Of a DNA stretch of 64,000 bases, positions 25,234 through 37,227 are shown in pieces. Source of the stretch: Colletotrichum lupini. Its lineage: Eukaryota > Ascomycota > Sordariomycetes > Glomerellales > Glomerellaceae. A program made the position numbers and the translations under genes. The notes under the pieces are model-generated. The model made no database searches. It had not been told where the DNA came from and was given only the letters and a program-made list of their open reading frames with translations. The stretch covers positions 4,402,001 to 4,466,000 of the forward strand of contig NC_064682.1 in the NCBI RefSeq assembly GCF_023278565.1. Direction: 5' to 3'. Each line of letters begins with the position of its first letter. Within the stretch, counting starts at the first letter, position 1.

Positions 25234-27198
25234 CTAGTCGGTCTTCTCCAGCAGGGTCTCGTCCTCAGACTCCTCTTCGATGCTCCAGTCCTTGAAGCCC
25301 TCGCCCCGAACCCAGCTGATGCCCTTTCTCCAGCTGCCCTCCTTGACAGCCCTCGCGTCTCTTTCGTAGACAACACCGGTCAGCATCAGCGCCATGACAA
25401 AGACCCACACGTCTCCGCCCTTCATGGCCTTCCACCACCTTCTCTTGACGCCGACCTTCCATAGAGAGTCGACGCTCACGCGGGCCGAGTACAAGAAGAC
25501 ACCACGTCCGCTCTTGCGCTCCACCCACGCCCACAGACCGGCGAGGAAGCCTCCAAAGAAGAACCTCTGAGTTGGCAGGAATGTGCGAGGGAACCACTGT
25601 TGGAAGAAGCAAATGCTGGCCCAGGCAGTGGAGATGGCGCCGGTCAAGAAGGTGCTCATCCGCAACGACTTGGCAATAACGCGCTGCAAGGTTGTGACGG
25701 GAGCGTTATACAGCGAGCGGAACCGCGGAACAAAGGTCATGACGGAGTAAATGACCAGGAAGAATTTGGTGAGGCCGGGGAAAGAACCGAGCCAGAAGTT
25801 GAGGTACGTCCGAAGGCAAGATGGGTCGGACGGATGAAGAGTAGCGCATGATAGAGAAGTGATGATGGGATGCGCTGATGAAGTGAGAGGCGCAACGGCG
25901 CTGAGCGTTGGTGGCAGTGTTTCCTTGTTCGGGAAGAGAGTTGGTGATACAAAGGGTCTGCTGTTGTTAGAAAAGGCGGTTTTATGGAAAGATTCAGGGA
26001 GACTCACGGCCAGTTCAGCTTTGCCATCTGGGCGAGGTTGTCGACAATCTCCATGGCCTTGGGCCACTTGAGATGAGATGGGTAGTCGTTTGGCCTGGGG
26101 TGGATGTACGCTGTTGAATTTTTGAAAATGAAGTTTCCGTATGACTGGTCAGGGGTCAGCATTTCCCAACTACAAAGATCATCAGCATTCCTTACCTCAG
26201 GGAAGCAATCCCGGTCAAAGACTACAGCATGAAGCAGTTGTCCAAAGGCAAAGGGCTGGATGAGCCAGCTGCCCCACCACCAGGGTCTCTCCCTCTTGAC
26301 CTTTCCACCGATCTTGAAGCCCCAAATCATGCCCTCCTCTTCACACAGATTCCAGCCGAATTCGAGGGCTCTGAACAAGGTGTAAATGGCAATGGTGACG
26401 CGCAACTGCTGGGCGGGGTACACGCCGAGGAATGCGCCAGCGAGAGACGCGCCAATGGCCGGAGCGAAGGGGGACGTCAAGGTCGCAGTTGTGCGCGGGT
26501 TGCGCTGGCGGAAGGGCGCCGCTGATGGGTCGAGTAGGTGCGCTCGTAGGCGGTTGAGGAAACGGAAGAGGATGCGGTAGAGAAGGAGGATAGCTGAAAG
26601 CGAGAGGGAGAGTCGGAGGGTTGGTGACTTGTGGAGGGGTTGCTTTTTGGCATTAGGACTGGAAGTGTGCAAGGCGCATCGTCAGCATACCGTCTTTCTC
26701 GCCTGTTTGATTGATCGGAGTGGCAACTTACTCTGGCTTTCCGCCCAGGAATTTGGTAGAAATGAGAGCCCAACCCTTCAACGCCATGGCTGTCCCCAAG
26801 AATACGCGAAGCGAATGCCGCACGGCGCGGGCATTGTAATCGTCAACAGCTCTCCCAGCCCCAGCCCCAGCACCAGCGGGAGCAGCGGGAGCAGCATTTC
26901 CTTGCCTTGCGACAGCGGCCTTGTCGCCATCGACGATGCGCTCGACAGCGGTGACGCTCGGCGCAGCCCTCTTAAGCAGCCGCGAGCGCGACAAGACGTA
27001 CTTGTGTAGGGTGGCATACTCCTTGGCGGAGATTGTGTATCGCAGGGTGTTTCGGAGAATGGGATCGGTGATGCTATTGCGCGAGGGCGGCGGCCGAGAG
27101 GAAGGGCCGCCTGCGGAGGGCCTGGGGCTCGATGTTTGCGAGGGACGGGGGGCTGCTGTCGGGCCTGGCCGCGACGACGAGGTCGCGGCAGAGGCCAT
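25234..27198 (-). CDS. TMEM135-like integral membrane protein (596 aa)
   Basis: Four exons: 26732-27198, 26196-26658, 26008-26144 and 25234-25957. The N-terminal 130 residues are Pro/Ser/Ala-rich and disordered. Several hydrophobic segments follow (for example LSLSAILLLYRILFRFL, APAIGASLAGAFLGVYPA, LTKFFLVIYSVMTFV, FFFGGFLAGLWAWVE, VWVFVMALMLTGVVY). The HPSDPSC element just before a membrane segment and the overall arrangement match fungal relatives of TMEM135/PMP52-type proteins, which in animals are linked to peroxisomes and mitochondrial dynamics. The last intron ends in a tandem CAGCAG acceptor, so isoforms with or without one extra residue are possible. The frame continues open beyond the stop (see the extension entry). 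Family assignment is fair, cellular role inferred only. Confidence 0.75.
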
Positions 27199-29229
27199 TA
27201 TCGCGAGATGGGATGGTGGTGGTGAATGGCTGCGATGAGGCGCCTGAAGGGAGAGGTGAGCGACGCCAGCAGAGACTTGTGTCGGTTACTTGAATCGAGG
27301 CCTTGGAGAGGGTGTAGTCGTTCTAGTATCGTGGTCGTACGAATAGTGCGTGCTTGCTTATGTTTATGTGTGATTGGTGATGTGTGTTCCTCGGTGGTTG
27401 GTGGTTGGAAATGTGCTTGGTCCGAACTGGAGTAGCTCTTGGTTAGCACGTGCCAAAGCCGAACCCTTGGGCAGACTGCCAATCGCCCAAGTGCGTGTGC
27501 ACGGTGATGGCTTCAATGACGAACGTACTGTGAGTTAAGGTAGTCGTGGTATCAGAGGTAAAGGGGAAGGGTTACGCGCGCGAGTCGTGGAAAGACGCAA
27601 TTAAGTTAGAACAGCAGCTGTTGAAGGTGAGGCGAGAAAGAAGAAGCAAGAAGTTAAAATGGTGTAGAGCGCAGAGAGGCAAAAAGCAACAGCAATGGGA
27701 AAAAGCAAGTCCCAAATGGTTGCTGCTGCGCGTGGTTATGGTGGGAGGAAGGAATGTGAACGGTACGGAACGGACTGGACTGGACGGAGCAACCTGGAAC
27801 CCCTCGAGCCAAACACCCAAGGTTCCGTCCGGGGGGGAACCGTCAGAGAGTGTCACGGGAAACATTTCCTTGGGCGGCCGAAAGCTCCAAAAGCACATGC
27901 CTCGGCTCTCAGGCCCAACCTGGAATTATCCCACCTCAATCCCTACAGTACAGTGAATAGTTCCTTACCTTTCCGGGGTCCAGTATCCGTAGGGGCAGAA
28001 ACAAACGGAAACGGGTGCCTCCCATAGGCCCATGCAACCCAACTAATTCCCTAGGCGTCCAAGGCGTCCCCCCCCGCAGCAGGGGACTCCCCCACACTCG
28101 TCACTTGCAGACATCCTGAGTTTAATGACTACTTCATGCATCGCATCATCCACTCTCACAAACGTTGCACAAGTCGCGTCTTGGTTTTTCGTCTTGTTCA
28201 TCTTGTTGACTTTTGTCGTGTTGAATATTGCTGTTGGCGTTCCATTGACCAAACAAGTCTAGTCTTGTGTCGCCTTTGTGATCATACCTCATCTCACAGC
28301 TCATAAGGTGGGTAGGCATCTCAAGATACGTTAGCCGAGGCACCTGAGGTGGACATTACCGTTTCCCTCACCTCCATCTCACTCACATCTCACAGAGAGA
28401 GGCTCACTGAGTCTCATAGTGAGTCCCTCATCATCACATCATACTTCGTCTTTGACAATCTTCAATGACTACCATTTTCGCAATGCACGCACTTACGGCC
28501 TCGCGAGCCATTCATTCCTTTGCTAAAAACACACGTCTCACGCCCTGTCATTCTCCTCCTCCCTGCCTTTTACTTCTTCGGCAAACCAGAGTAGCCGTTC
28601 TCATCTTACTCAACCTGGGTATCCTTCATCCCCACAACCGGCAGCCATATCCAGGCCTGAACTTTTGTCCCTCCCTCGCCATATTTTTTTGGTTCCCCTC
28701 ATATCGTCATATGCCATCGTCATTCGTGGCTGGCTCGGTAGATTGAGGATATCCTTCCTGCCTGAATTAGGGTAGCTCAAGAATCTTTGCAGAATTCCTT
28801 CGTCTATCCTCATCCAAACGCCCTTCCCTTTCTGTCAAGCCATCCCCTAAGAAATCGACCAGCATCAGAAAGGGATGAGCATCCACCAAGGCCAGTCCTC
28901 GTCAGATTGTTTGCATGCGCATACAAAGGAAACTGGCGCAGTAAACGCCCATTACCAGCAAAAACAAGGCGCTGAGCGAGACTGCCCGCGCGCTTCCCAA
29001 AGCTTTTATGTTCTGGCTCCATTGCCGAGAAAGAAAAAAAAGTGAAAACTGCCAACACCATATGCAATGCCGAAACCTTCGCCCTGAACCTAAGAAAAGG
29101 AATTGCTGCCGCTTTTTGTACTCCATCATGCAAATGCGATTGCAGTCCATTGCGGGTCATCCACTGCTTGTTGGTGTTTTTAGTTCCCGTGTCGTAACAT
29201 CATAATCCTAGCTGCGAGATTGCACCATC
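27199..29229. other. Intergenic, 2.0 kb
   Basis: This stretch contains the promoter of the minus-strand TMEM135-like gene and the 3' flank of the minus-strand BTB-like gene. Frames up to 136 codons exist on the plus strand, but they run through G- and A-rich DNA, carry no recognisable domain and lack splice support. No RNA gene recognised. Confidence 0.45.
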
Positions 29230-31858
29230 TCAAGGGTAGGCCGCTCGGCTGGTAACCTCCACATGTCCGGTGCCGTTTTGCTGCTGCGGCGCCATCAACG
29301 GAACCCACTGCCGGCCGAGAGACGGCGCGTCGCCGTTAACGTACGAGACCACATCCTCGCGCCAGCCAAGGGCATGCCACTCCTCATTCTGACGAGGATC
29401 GGCACTCTGCAGGCTATACAAGATGGACTCGGCATGCGGAACCGCTCCAGATCTGACCGCCTCAATCACTCTCGACCGTCTATTCTCCCGCTCAGAAACG
29501 ACGGCCCGCATGATGTGATGCCGAGCCTCGACGTTCGCCCATCCATTGACATTACCATAGCCACTGGACTCGAGGGCTGGCTTCAAGTACGCAAACGGGA
29601 GGTTGATGAGAATGGCTGAGAGCGTCGACCGGATGCTATTGTGCTGAGAGGATTGTGAGGTCGAATCCGAGCCGTTTGATGTGTTGTCAGGGCCCAAAGC
29701 GAGGTCACCGAACTGGATGTGCATGGGGCGAGGGCGACGATCTTGGCCCGCCGTTCCGCGAGCAATCGTGGGTGTTCCTTCCCGGGGTGGTATCGATGTG
29801 GAAGCAATAGGAAGTCGGGCAAAGCGCTCAGGATCGGCGACAGACGTGTCCAGGGTGAAATCGGGTGGGAAGTTGTTGATGATGAATGAGATGATGCCGT
29901 TCATCAAAACGTGAACAGGTTCGCCATAAATGAACTGGCTGTGTCTGTCAGCTGAAGCGCGACTAGGCAAATCGCCGAGGGCGAAGCCAAGAGCGCGCTC
30001 AATCGTCGACCAGCTAAGGGAATGAGACGCTATCTCCAGGCCACGGAAAACAATAGGCTGCCACGCCAGGATGTGACCGGCGGCAGCATAGCCAAGGGCA
30101 AAGTCGAAGCGGTCATCGGCGTTGCCAGCCATGGTGAAATTGCCATTCGAGGCTGGCTCAGGCATGTCCAATAGCGGAAAGGCGTACAGGTGCTGCACGG
30201 CCATCCAGAAGGCATCAGATCGGAGGTACTTATCATCGGACTGCAGAAGAATGGTGCGGTTAGCGCCGGGCGAGCTGGATTCGACGTTATCAGCCTCTAG
30301 AACATTGCGAACGGCTTGGCTTCTGGCAAGAACCAGGCGGTGACCTGGTAGGCGAACGGGAGGAGCGCGGTCGTCGAGATAGCGAAGCTCCAGGGTGCAG
30401 TCGGCAAAGGCAGGGTCTCTAAACTGCGATCGCAGATAGGCGGCCATGTCATCCAGTCCCTGGTGCTCGTGGCCGGGGTGCATCATATGCGGGGGCGGGA
30501 TAGGCCCAGGCATCATTCGCTGGGGCGGTGCACCGAAAGCTCCGGCCGCAGGAGGGTGAGGGCGAGCGTCATCGACATGTGCCGTACCGTTGGGGACGCC
30601 TGGCGCGGGGTAGTGGTTGTAGGCACCAGTATCATCCGCATGGGCCGAAGAGTGCGACCCCTGGAAACTATGAGGAGTCGAAGGTCCGTAGCCACCGTTG
30701 AGATGAGGAGGGTACTGCTCCATGCCTCCGTAGCCTGGAACAGGTCGGCCGAATCCATCTACACCGGTGCCGGGAACAAATTCCGTACCGTAGGGCATCT
30801 GGCGGTGGAAACCGTTGGCAGCACCGCTGAAGGATCGTCCGTCGGGGAGAGGCATGCCAGGAGGGGGCATGAAGCCTCCTGAGTGAGGGGGCGCCGGAGA
30901 AGACGAGTTGGACGCGAAACCTCCAAACTGAAGGCTCCCATTGCTGGGACGCGGGCCATGCATGTGTGGAGGACCGTTGTGAACTGATCGGGGGCCCCGG
31001 TGAGAGGTACCGTTAATGACGACGGGAGAAGGGCGCGAGCCATTGTGAGGATTAGGCGGCATGTTGTAACGCGTCGGAGGGATGACGGGAGGGGGTCGGA
31101 ATGTCGACGGATGCTGCTGGTGCGTATTGTCTGTAGCATGGTGATTAGACCTTCGCGGCGTGAGGATATCGCGAGATTGAAGGTCCCTACCCTTCTTACC
31201 AAATTGGGCCACCGCGGGCGGAGAGGCGACGTGATTATTACCTGCGGTGTGTGAGTAGTGGCGACCAGAGTTGCAAGTGCCAAGAGCGGGCATACCTCGA
31301 ACAGGCTCTTCAGCAGAGCGGGGGAGGTCTTGGTCGGCGGTCTTGTCGGTCGATTCGGACTCTTCGGTCGTGGACGGGGTCGGGATGGCGGCAGAAGACT
31401 CCTGGGAATCGGTAGCTAGTAGAGAAGAGTGAGTGAGATGTTCTCCGAATGCGTTGAAACCTGGCAAAAAATTCCTGCATACCTTCGCGATCCTTTGTGT
31501 CATCGACTTCCGGGTCGGCAGGCGAAGGCGTCTCCTCAGCACCATTGGTAGCAGCAACGGGCTGTCCCTTGTCGTTTTCGTGTGTGGCAATCTCGATATC
31601 GATGGTCTTGGGCGTGCTGGGGGCGGAGTCGACGTCGTGCTGAATTTTCAAGGAAGAGCCGTTCGTGATGGCGGGTCGAGGAATGGTCGCAATAGTGGCG
31701 GCTTGGGCAGCAGCGGCGGCCTGCTTTGCAGCAGCATTGGCCTTGACGCGACGGTCCATGGGGAGGGGAATGACGGGAACCACACGCCTTGCAGCGTTGG
31801 GCCTTCCATGGGCGACACCGGCACCGTTCCTCGCCTTCGGATTGCCGTTGGGAGCCAT
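29230..31858 (-). CDS. BTB/POZ-like domain protein with long disordered N-terminus (about 834-853 aa)
   Basis: Exon 1 is 31483-31858; the rest runs 29230-31415 after a GTATGC...TAG intron. A second possible intron (57 bp, about 31249-31305; GTATGC...GCAG with an ACTCAC branch site) is in frame and free of stops; removing it gives 834 residues, keeping it 853. The first 430 or so residues are Pro/Gly/Asn/His-rich and low complexity. A BTB-like fold then begins at DPAFADCTLEL, with the typical LPGHRLVLARSQAVRNVL helix-strand unit, followed by a 300-residue region rich in leucines, some perhaps BACK-like. BTB proteins are adaptors, often for cullin-3 ubiquitin ligases or transcription complexes. 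No zinc finger or kelch repeat is seen. The exact role is unknown. Confidence 0.75.
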
Positions 31859-32637
31859 GGTGGGCGAGGCTAGGCGGGAGGGTTGTGTGGTGGTGATGTT
31901 GGAAGGGTGCTGTTGAGCTCGCAGCGCAAGGAGAAGCGGTCTTTGACTTGGCGGACCGGGCCCCAAGATTGAAAGTGGATGGGCTGCTGTGTGTGCCGGG
32001 GCCACACGAGGAGTAGGAGCCGGGGGTTGTTGGCGGTAGGCGGTAGCAGCTGTTGTCGGTTCGGCGATAGCGGCAATACTTGGAAGGCTCAGACTCAGGG
32101 CGGTCTCTCCGCAGAGTAGACTACACTACTCCGACGAGAAAGTGGATATCTCTGAGGGAGAAAGAAAGGCGGTCGAGCTGGATGGAAGAGTCGCAAATTG
32201 TAAGTTGTGTTGTGGTGTGGCCTTGGAAGGGGGAAGGGGGGGGCAAGGTAACTGTCAAGCAGAGCTAGTGACTCTTTTTGTGTGGGCTGCGCATGATAGA
32301 GGGGATATGCGGGTGCTGATGCGTGCCACCAATGTCTCCAGACGGCGAATGCAGGAGGAAGCAAGAAGCAAAATAGCGAGATGCAAAGAGGGAAAAGAAG
32401 AGAAGTGGGAGGGAGTTATGCCAAAGCGAGGCACAACAGAACAGATCAGCGAGCAGCTTCAGGCGGTTCTGCTGCGTGATGAGGTAAGGCAAGGTCAAGG
32501 TATCCGTACGGACGGATGAGGAGAGGGGAGACGTGAGGGATTGGAGTGGAGGGTCTCCCAAGCGTGGTGAAAGAGGCGTGACAATGGGATGTCAAGCAGA
32601 AGAAAGTGGAGGAGCAAAGGATCAAGGGGTAGAAAGA

Positions 32638-32700
32638 GGAAGAAGAAGAAGCAGCAGAAGAAGAAGAAGAAGAAGAAGAAGAAGAAGAAGAAGAAGAAGC
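32638..32700. repeat. (GAA)n microsatellite
   Basis: A run of GAA units interrupted once by GCAGCA, about 63 bp long, lies roughly 800 bp upstream of the BTB-like start codon. It is a polymorphism-prone simple repeat. Confidence 0.95.
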
Positions 32701-33100
32701 AGGAGACAAGAAGACGGGCCGTTTGAGTCTTGACGTTCTTGGCCCTTTGGATGACGGGGTGTTTGAATGTTTGGTCACAGGTCAAGGTACTTGGGTGTTG
32801 TTAGCGGAGGTGGAGGTGGAAAATAAACGTCCAAGAGCCAGCGATTAATAAGACGGGAAGAAGGAAGGTGCGAGCAAGAGCAAGAGCAAGAGGAAGCTTC
32901 CGTCCCTGCCTGGCTTGACCGTTTCTGTTTTTGTCTTAAAGTCTTGGGACGTTGGTCACGTAAATGGAAGTCACTGAGGCATCAAGTATCTGTACCTTCG
33001 TACGCAGATAGGCATCCACCCAGGCCAAGGAAAGAACTACAGCTGGAGTTGGTGCTTCCTGCTCCTACCCGGCGAGATATCGAAGCTGGTTCAGGGAGCA

Positions 33101-33119
33101 CTCACTCACTCACTCACAG
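33101..33119. repeat. (CTCA)n short tandem repeat
   Basis: Four full CTCA units and a partial one in intergenic DNA. Too short to have an evident role. Confidence 0.9.
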
Positions 33120-34806
33120 ATCATGGGCCGGTGCATGGGTCAGGCAAGGAAAAAAAAAACAGAAACCGAAAAATAAAAATAAAAAAATCCGATGATGACA
33201 AAAACCGGGGCTGCGTCACAAAATTTTACCCCCGCAGAGAAGAGGAAAAAAAATAAAAAGCGGTTCAATCTTCCCGGTACGTACTCCGAGCTTGGAGCTT
33301 CCAACTTCGATCTAATTGGCCCAAGATCGTCTGGCTCTGGAGAGCTATAGCCACGGCCCACTATAAAGGCACGTACCGACCGATTGGAAGGTTCCTCACC
33401 TTAAGGTACCTTGGTACTGCGTACTGCGTAGTCACCTCGGAAGGTGAAGGGGAAGCTCACCTCGGGCCAATTCATCTTGGTCCCTATCCGGAGGAACCGT
33501 TGATTGCCCGAGTCAAAGAATCAAGAGACGAGCCTACATTACCCATCCCCTTTCTCCTGATAATGCGTAGACAATGTACAAGGGAATAGGTCTTGTTGTA
33601 ATTCGTATCTACCTTAGCAAAGGGACCAAGGGATGCAGGAAGCCGTCCCTTGAAGGAATCATTGACATGGCAAGATCCGTTTGTTGTTTTGTTTGCATCC
33701 TCTTCTCTCATGCCTATGCCCTGACAAACAAACCACCATCATCACTTTTCCTTAGCCCCGGGTCTTTGACAGTTGGTGCGCTGCAAGTCACACCACAATC
33801 TGACAAAAGATTCAACGCCATCCCTAGCGGATGCACCTCTGAGGCTCTAACCAGCCGACCGACCGAGCTTCCTTTGCGTTCAGGCCCGTGGTGGCCACAG
33901 AAATAGGTTCCTGAATCCCAAGCCACCAGGGCCACCGGTGCACTACCGTTGAAGCTACCTCATCTCCGGGCGCACTTCGTCTAAGGTGATCAAGGTACGG
34001 AGTACAACTATAGATTATGTCATCAATGCTTCCCGAACGACGTCAGACCACCGACTGCTTTGTCCGAGACACTGGGCCACTTAAATCCAGACCCCTCCAT
34101 CCGCTGCTGGGATCTTATTCATCTGACAAGAAACCGATCCAGGTCCCGTCCGATTTATGATCGAGTCCCAGGCTACCGGTCCGGCGCATCTACATTCGGA
34201 GCCGATGTGGGGCCGCACTTTCCAAATGGAGCCCGGACTCGGATCCGCTACTGTTCGTAATCCTTCAAGTCCACATTCACTGCACTCATTTGCGCATTCT
34301 ACGGAAAGTGTTGGCTCTACACACAGACCTAGCATCGGCTACTTGGTTCAGAATAGTGATATGATTGAGTTGAGAAAACGATGTAGGAGAAAAAGTTACG
34401 CCTTATTCTTGAAAAACTAGGGGAGATGCCACTGATCAATGTATCGGAAGTATGTGGTCTTGGAATCGGCGTCTTCTCATAGGGATGGAATACAATCATG
34501 TACCTTGGGTTCGCGATGCCCGGCTATCCGATGATGCCCGTGGTTCCTTGTCCGCATAGTCAAGGATAGCCCAGAAATGTCATGTCCGATGTTCCAACCA
34601 ACCGCCATCACTAAACACCGTCTTCATTAACATGCCGCTATCGGGACGTTGGCCCTGGCCATTAAGGTCCAGAAGCTAGAGTCATGAGATTTGACAACTC
34701 GATATACTAGAGTCGGATGAACGCCAATGGACAGGGCGCGACTTTACCCAGAGACCATAGCTATACCATTCAAAGGTTTGGATCAAAGTCGTGACGAACC
34801 AATACT

Positions 34807-36339
34807 TCATGCCCCGACTGGAAACCACTGATCGAAAGCCCCCAAAGGATCCCATTTCTTCTTCAGCTCCCTCAATCTCGCCAAACTCGACCCATACACC
34901 GCCTCAGGCGTCTCATCGCCATGCGCAAAGTTGACATACGTCGGATTAGCCACCGCACTCGGCGAATAACTCCAAATATCCCTCACCTTGCTCGCAAACG
35001 CCTCCGCCTCACCGTCCAGCGAAGCATCAGTGTACCAAGGAATCACAATCGCCTGCGCAAACGCGTCCCTCCTCAACGCCTCCTGCAGCGCCGCAGACCC
35101 CTTGGGTACAGACTGCGCCTTGGTCAGGTTATACCGCTCAATCAGCACAGCCGAGTTGGGCCCCTTGGCTTGAAATTTCGTGTACAGGTCCCATATCGCC
35201 GGCCACGTCTCAGGCTGCATGTGGTTGATGGTCGTGCTATACGCCGGCTTGCGCTCCTCGCGCGCGCAAAAGTTGTCGTTGCCCGCGTTCCAGCCTTCGT
35301 ACCCGGCCACGCTGCTGCTGTTCGAGATCGGGCCGAGCTTATACAGCGGCGCGAACGCCGCACGTCCAGTCACATCGTTGCCTTGACGCAGGAACCCGGT
35401 GACGAGGACGGCGGGGGCATTAGATGGTGGTCCCGAGTTGGTGAGGACGAGGTAGACGACTTGCTCCGGTTTCAGAGGCAGGTCTTGGATGGCTTGGGCG
35501 ACTTGCGGGAGCTTGTCCGGCGAGAAGAAGAGATTCATGAGCCAGGCGTTGCGGCCTTCGGTCGGCATGGGCCGCGCCTTGACCGTCGCCGAGATGACGA
35601 TGCCAAAGTTGGGTCCGGCGCCGCGGAGGGCCCAGAAGAGGTCTGGGTTGGAGGTCGGCGAGGCCGTAAGGATCTCTCCGCTCGCGACTGCGACGCGCAT
35701 GGAGAGCACATTGTCAACGCCAAAGCCGACTTCTCCCATTTGATTCCCTGTCATGCTGTTAGTTCAAGGTCTGTCTTGTTATGTCAGTGTCGTGCACTAA
35801 CCGTAACCGCCTCCCAGGATGGCACCAAGGGCACCAACACAGTTGCAGTTGCCCGTCTGGACCAATACACCCGCAGCATTGGCTGCTTTGATTGTGTCGC
35901 CAATGATGGCCCCGCCTCCGATTGTGGCTTCCGTCTTCGTCTTGCTGAAAGTGACGGCATTCAGACCAGCCAAGTTGATGATGACTCCGTTATTGCCGAG
36001 GTTGAAAGTCTTGCCCCAGCCGTTACCGCCGTTCTGAGCTGTGAAAGGTATCTTACGGCTCGCACAGTATTTTACCTGGTACAAAAATCAGGGAACATAG
36101 CTCATGATGCGACGTTTGATGGGAAAACTCACAACTGCACCAACGTCCTTCTCCGTCGTCACATTCACCACGATGGACGGGATGGGAGCATGGTATGTAC
36201 TCCATCTCGCACGGAGGTCAACAGCTACTGACGACGATGCTGCTACGAGCGTCTTCAAGTCCTCTGCAACGGATGGGACTCTCACGGTGAGGGCGGAAAC
36301 CGCCGTGACGAGAAGCGACAGAGAGGAGAGGAGCCGCAT
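34807..36339 (-). CDS. Secreted FAD-linked oxidase, berberine-bridge-enzyme type (473 aa)
   Basis: Three exons: 36133-36339, 35802-36075 and 34807-35747. The start at 36339 gives a signal peptide (LLSSLSLLVTAVSA). The FAD-binding PCMH fold is clear: IPSIVVNVTTEKDV, then PFTAQNGGNGWG, IINLAGLNAV, GGGAIIGDT, GNCNCVGALGAILGGGYG, VDNVLSMRVAVASGEI and NPDLFWALRGAGPNFGIV. The C-terminal BBE segment ends NPTYVNFAHGD...KKWDPLGAFDQWFPV. Typical members hold FAD through a His in GGH and a Cys in the CxxVG motif. Here the His position reads Asn (GGN) while Cys is kept (CVG), so single covalent attachment through Cys is predicted. Such enzymes oxidise sugars or secondary metabolites with oxygen, making hydrogen peroxide. 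No biosynthetic partner genes lie beside it; the substrate is unknown. Confidence 0.87.
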
Positions 36340-37227
36340 TGTACTTGATGACTTGAGAACGTCGAAGGTGGCGGAGGTGCAGCACACTAGCCTTTGACAG
36401 CAGACGACATGTTCTTATTTGTATCATCCAGGTGGTGTCATTGATGCCGTCTTACATGCAGCCTATATCCAGGGACCTGGCTCGTACAGTGACCAACGAG
36501 TCATGGAATCCGCCAAGGTTGGAATCGACAACCTGTATATCGCGTGGGATGCACTTGTCAGCAGGGTTCAATCAGCACCAAAGAACATCGTTCCCCTGAA
36601 CGGTGTAATTTGGAACCAACGGAGAAAACATCCAGAATGCTGTGATTACCCTGCCCAGCCCCCAACAAACCAGCCGCCCATTTTACACGAGGGCAGCAGA
36701 GCTGCGGTGAGGGGGAACTATACGTTACATCGCCCATAGACTTTGAGGTCGCTTCTGCGCTGGCTCAACTTCCTATCCTGGAGCTGATGTCCTACCCCTG
36801 CAGTCGACCATCCGGAGGCCGAAGTCCAGCGAATGGGATATTCTGGAAGGATTTCGTGCCGATTGACTATTGGAACCCTTATGCCGACGCCGCAACAATG
36901 CCACGATGGCTTCCAAGTTCCACGCATCCTTGTGAGACGGAAGAGTCCCGGCGATCGGAGGCCGACTATAGAATTCCAGGTTTGCGCTGAATAAGCTATT
37001 AGGGACCGTGGTAAGACCCGTAGGAAGGGATAGGCATCGCGCGACGGACAGACGTTGTGTGGGATGAAAGACCCGGTCCCGAAGTATTCGGGAACTCGGT
37101 CGGTAGTTCCATGTTGTAATCTTCCAATTAGAGAGTATCTACAGTGATTTTGTTGTACAATGTGGCCTAGCTAGGCTGTGCTGTATGCCGGCACGTGAAC
37201 TTTATCCGTACGTCGGAAATGAGGCCT
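36340..37227. other. Intergenic, 888 bp
   Basis: It holds the promoter of the minus-strand FAD oxidase and the 3' flank of SAM50. A 106-codon plus-strand frame at 36419 has no domain or signal and is probably chance. Confidence 0.45.

Larger units (their letters stand above)
31859..34806. other. Long promoter/intergenic region with microsatellites
   Basis: 2.9 kb. The part next to 31859 is the 5' region of the BTB-like gene, with a purine-rich GAA microsatellite and several G- or A-rich tracts. Around 33390-33480 near-repeats of GGTACCTTGGTACTGCGTA type occur. A plus-strand frame near 33667-33906 could encode a short signal-peptide-like protein, but it has no further support. No RNA gene recognised. 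Confidence 0.45.

Noticed and set aside
25171..25851. Plus-strand frames antisense to the TMEM135-like gene
   Set aside because: They mirror the real coding frame of the minus strand and contain only composition-driven text.
27546..27956. 136-codon plus-strand frame
   Set aside because: Lys/Arg-rich translation of purine-rich DNA in a promoter region; no homology recognised.
33667..33906. Possible small secreted protein (MARSVCCFVCILFSHAYA start)
   Set aside because: The signal-like start is attractive, but the remainder is low complexity, there are few Cys after the signal, and the reverse strand has an equally open frame.
36419..36739. 106-codon plus-strand frame upstream of the FAD oxidase
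   Set aside because: No signal, domain or splice support; lies in the oxidase promoter.
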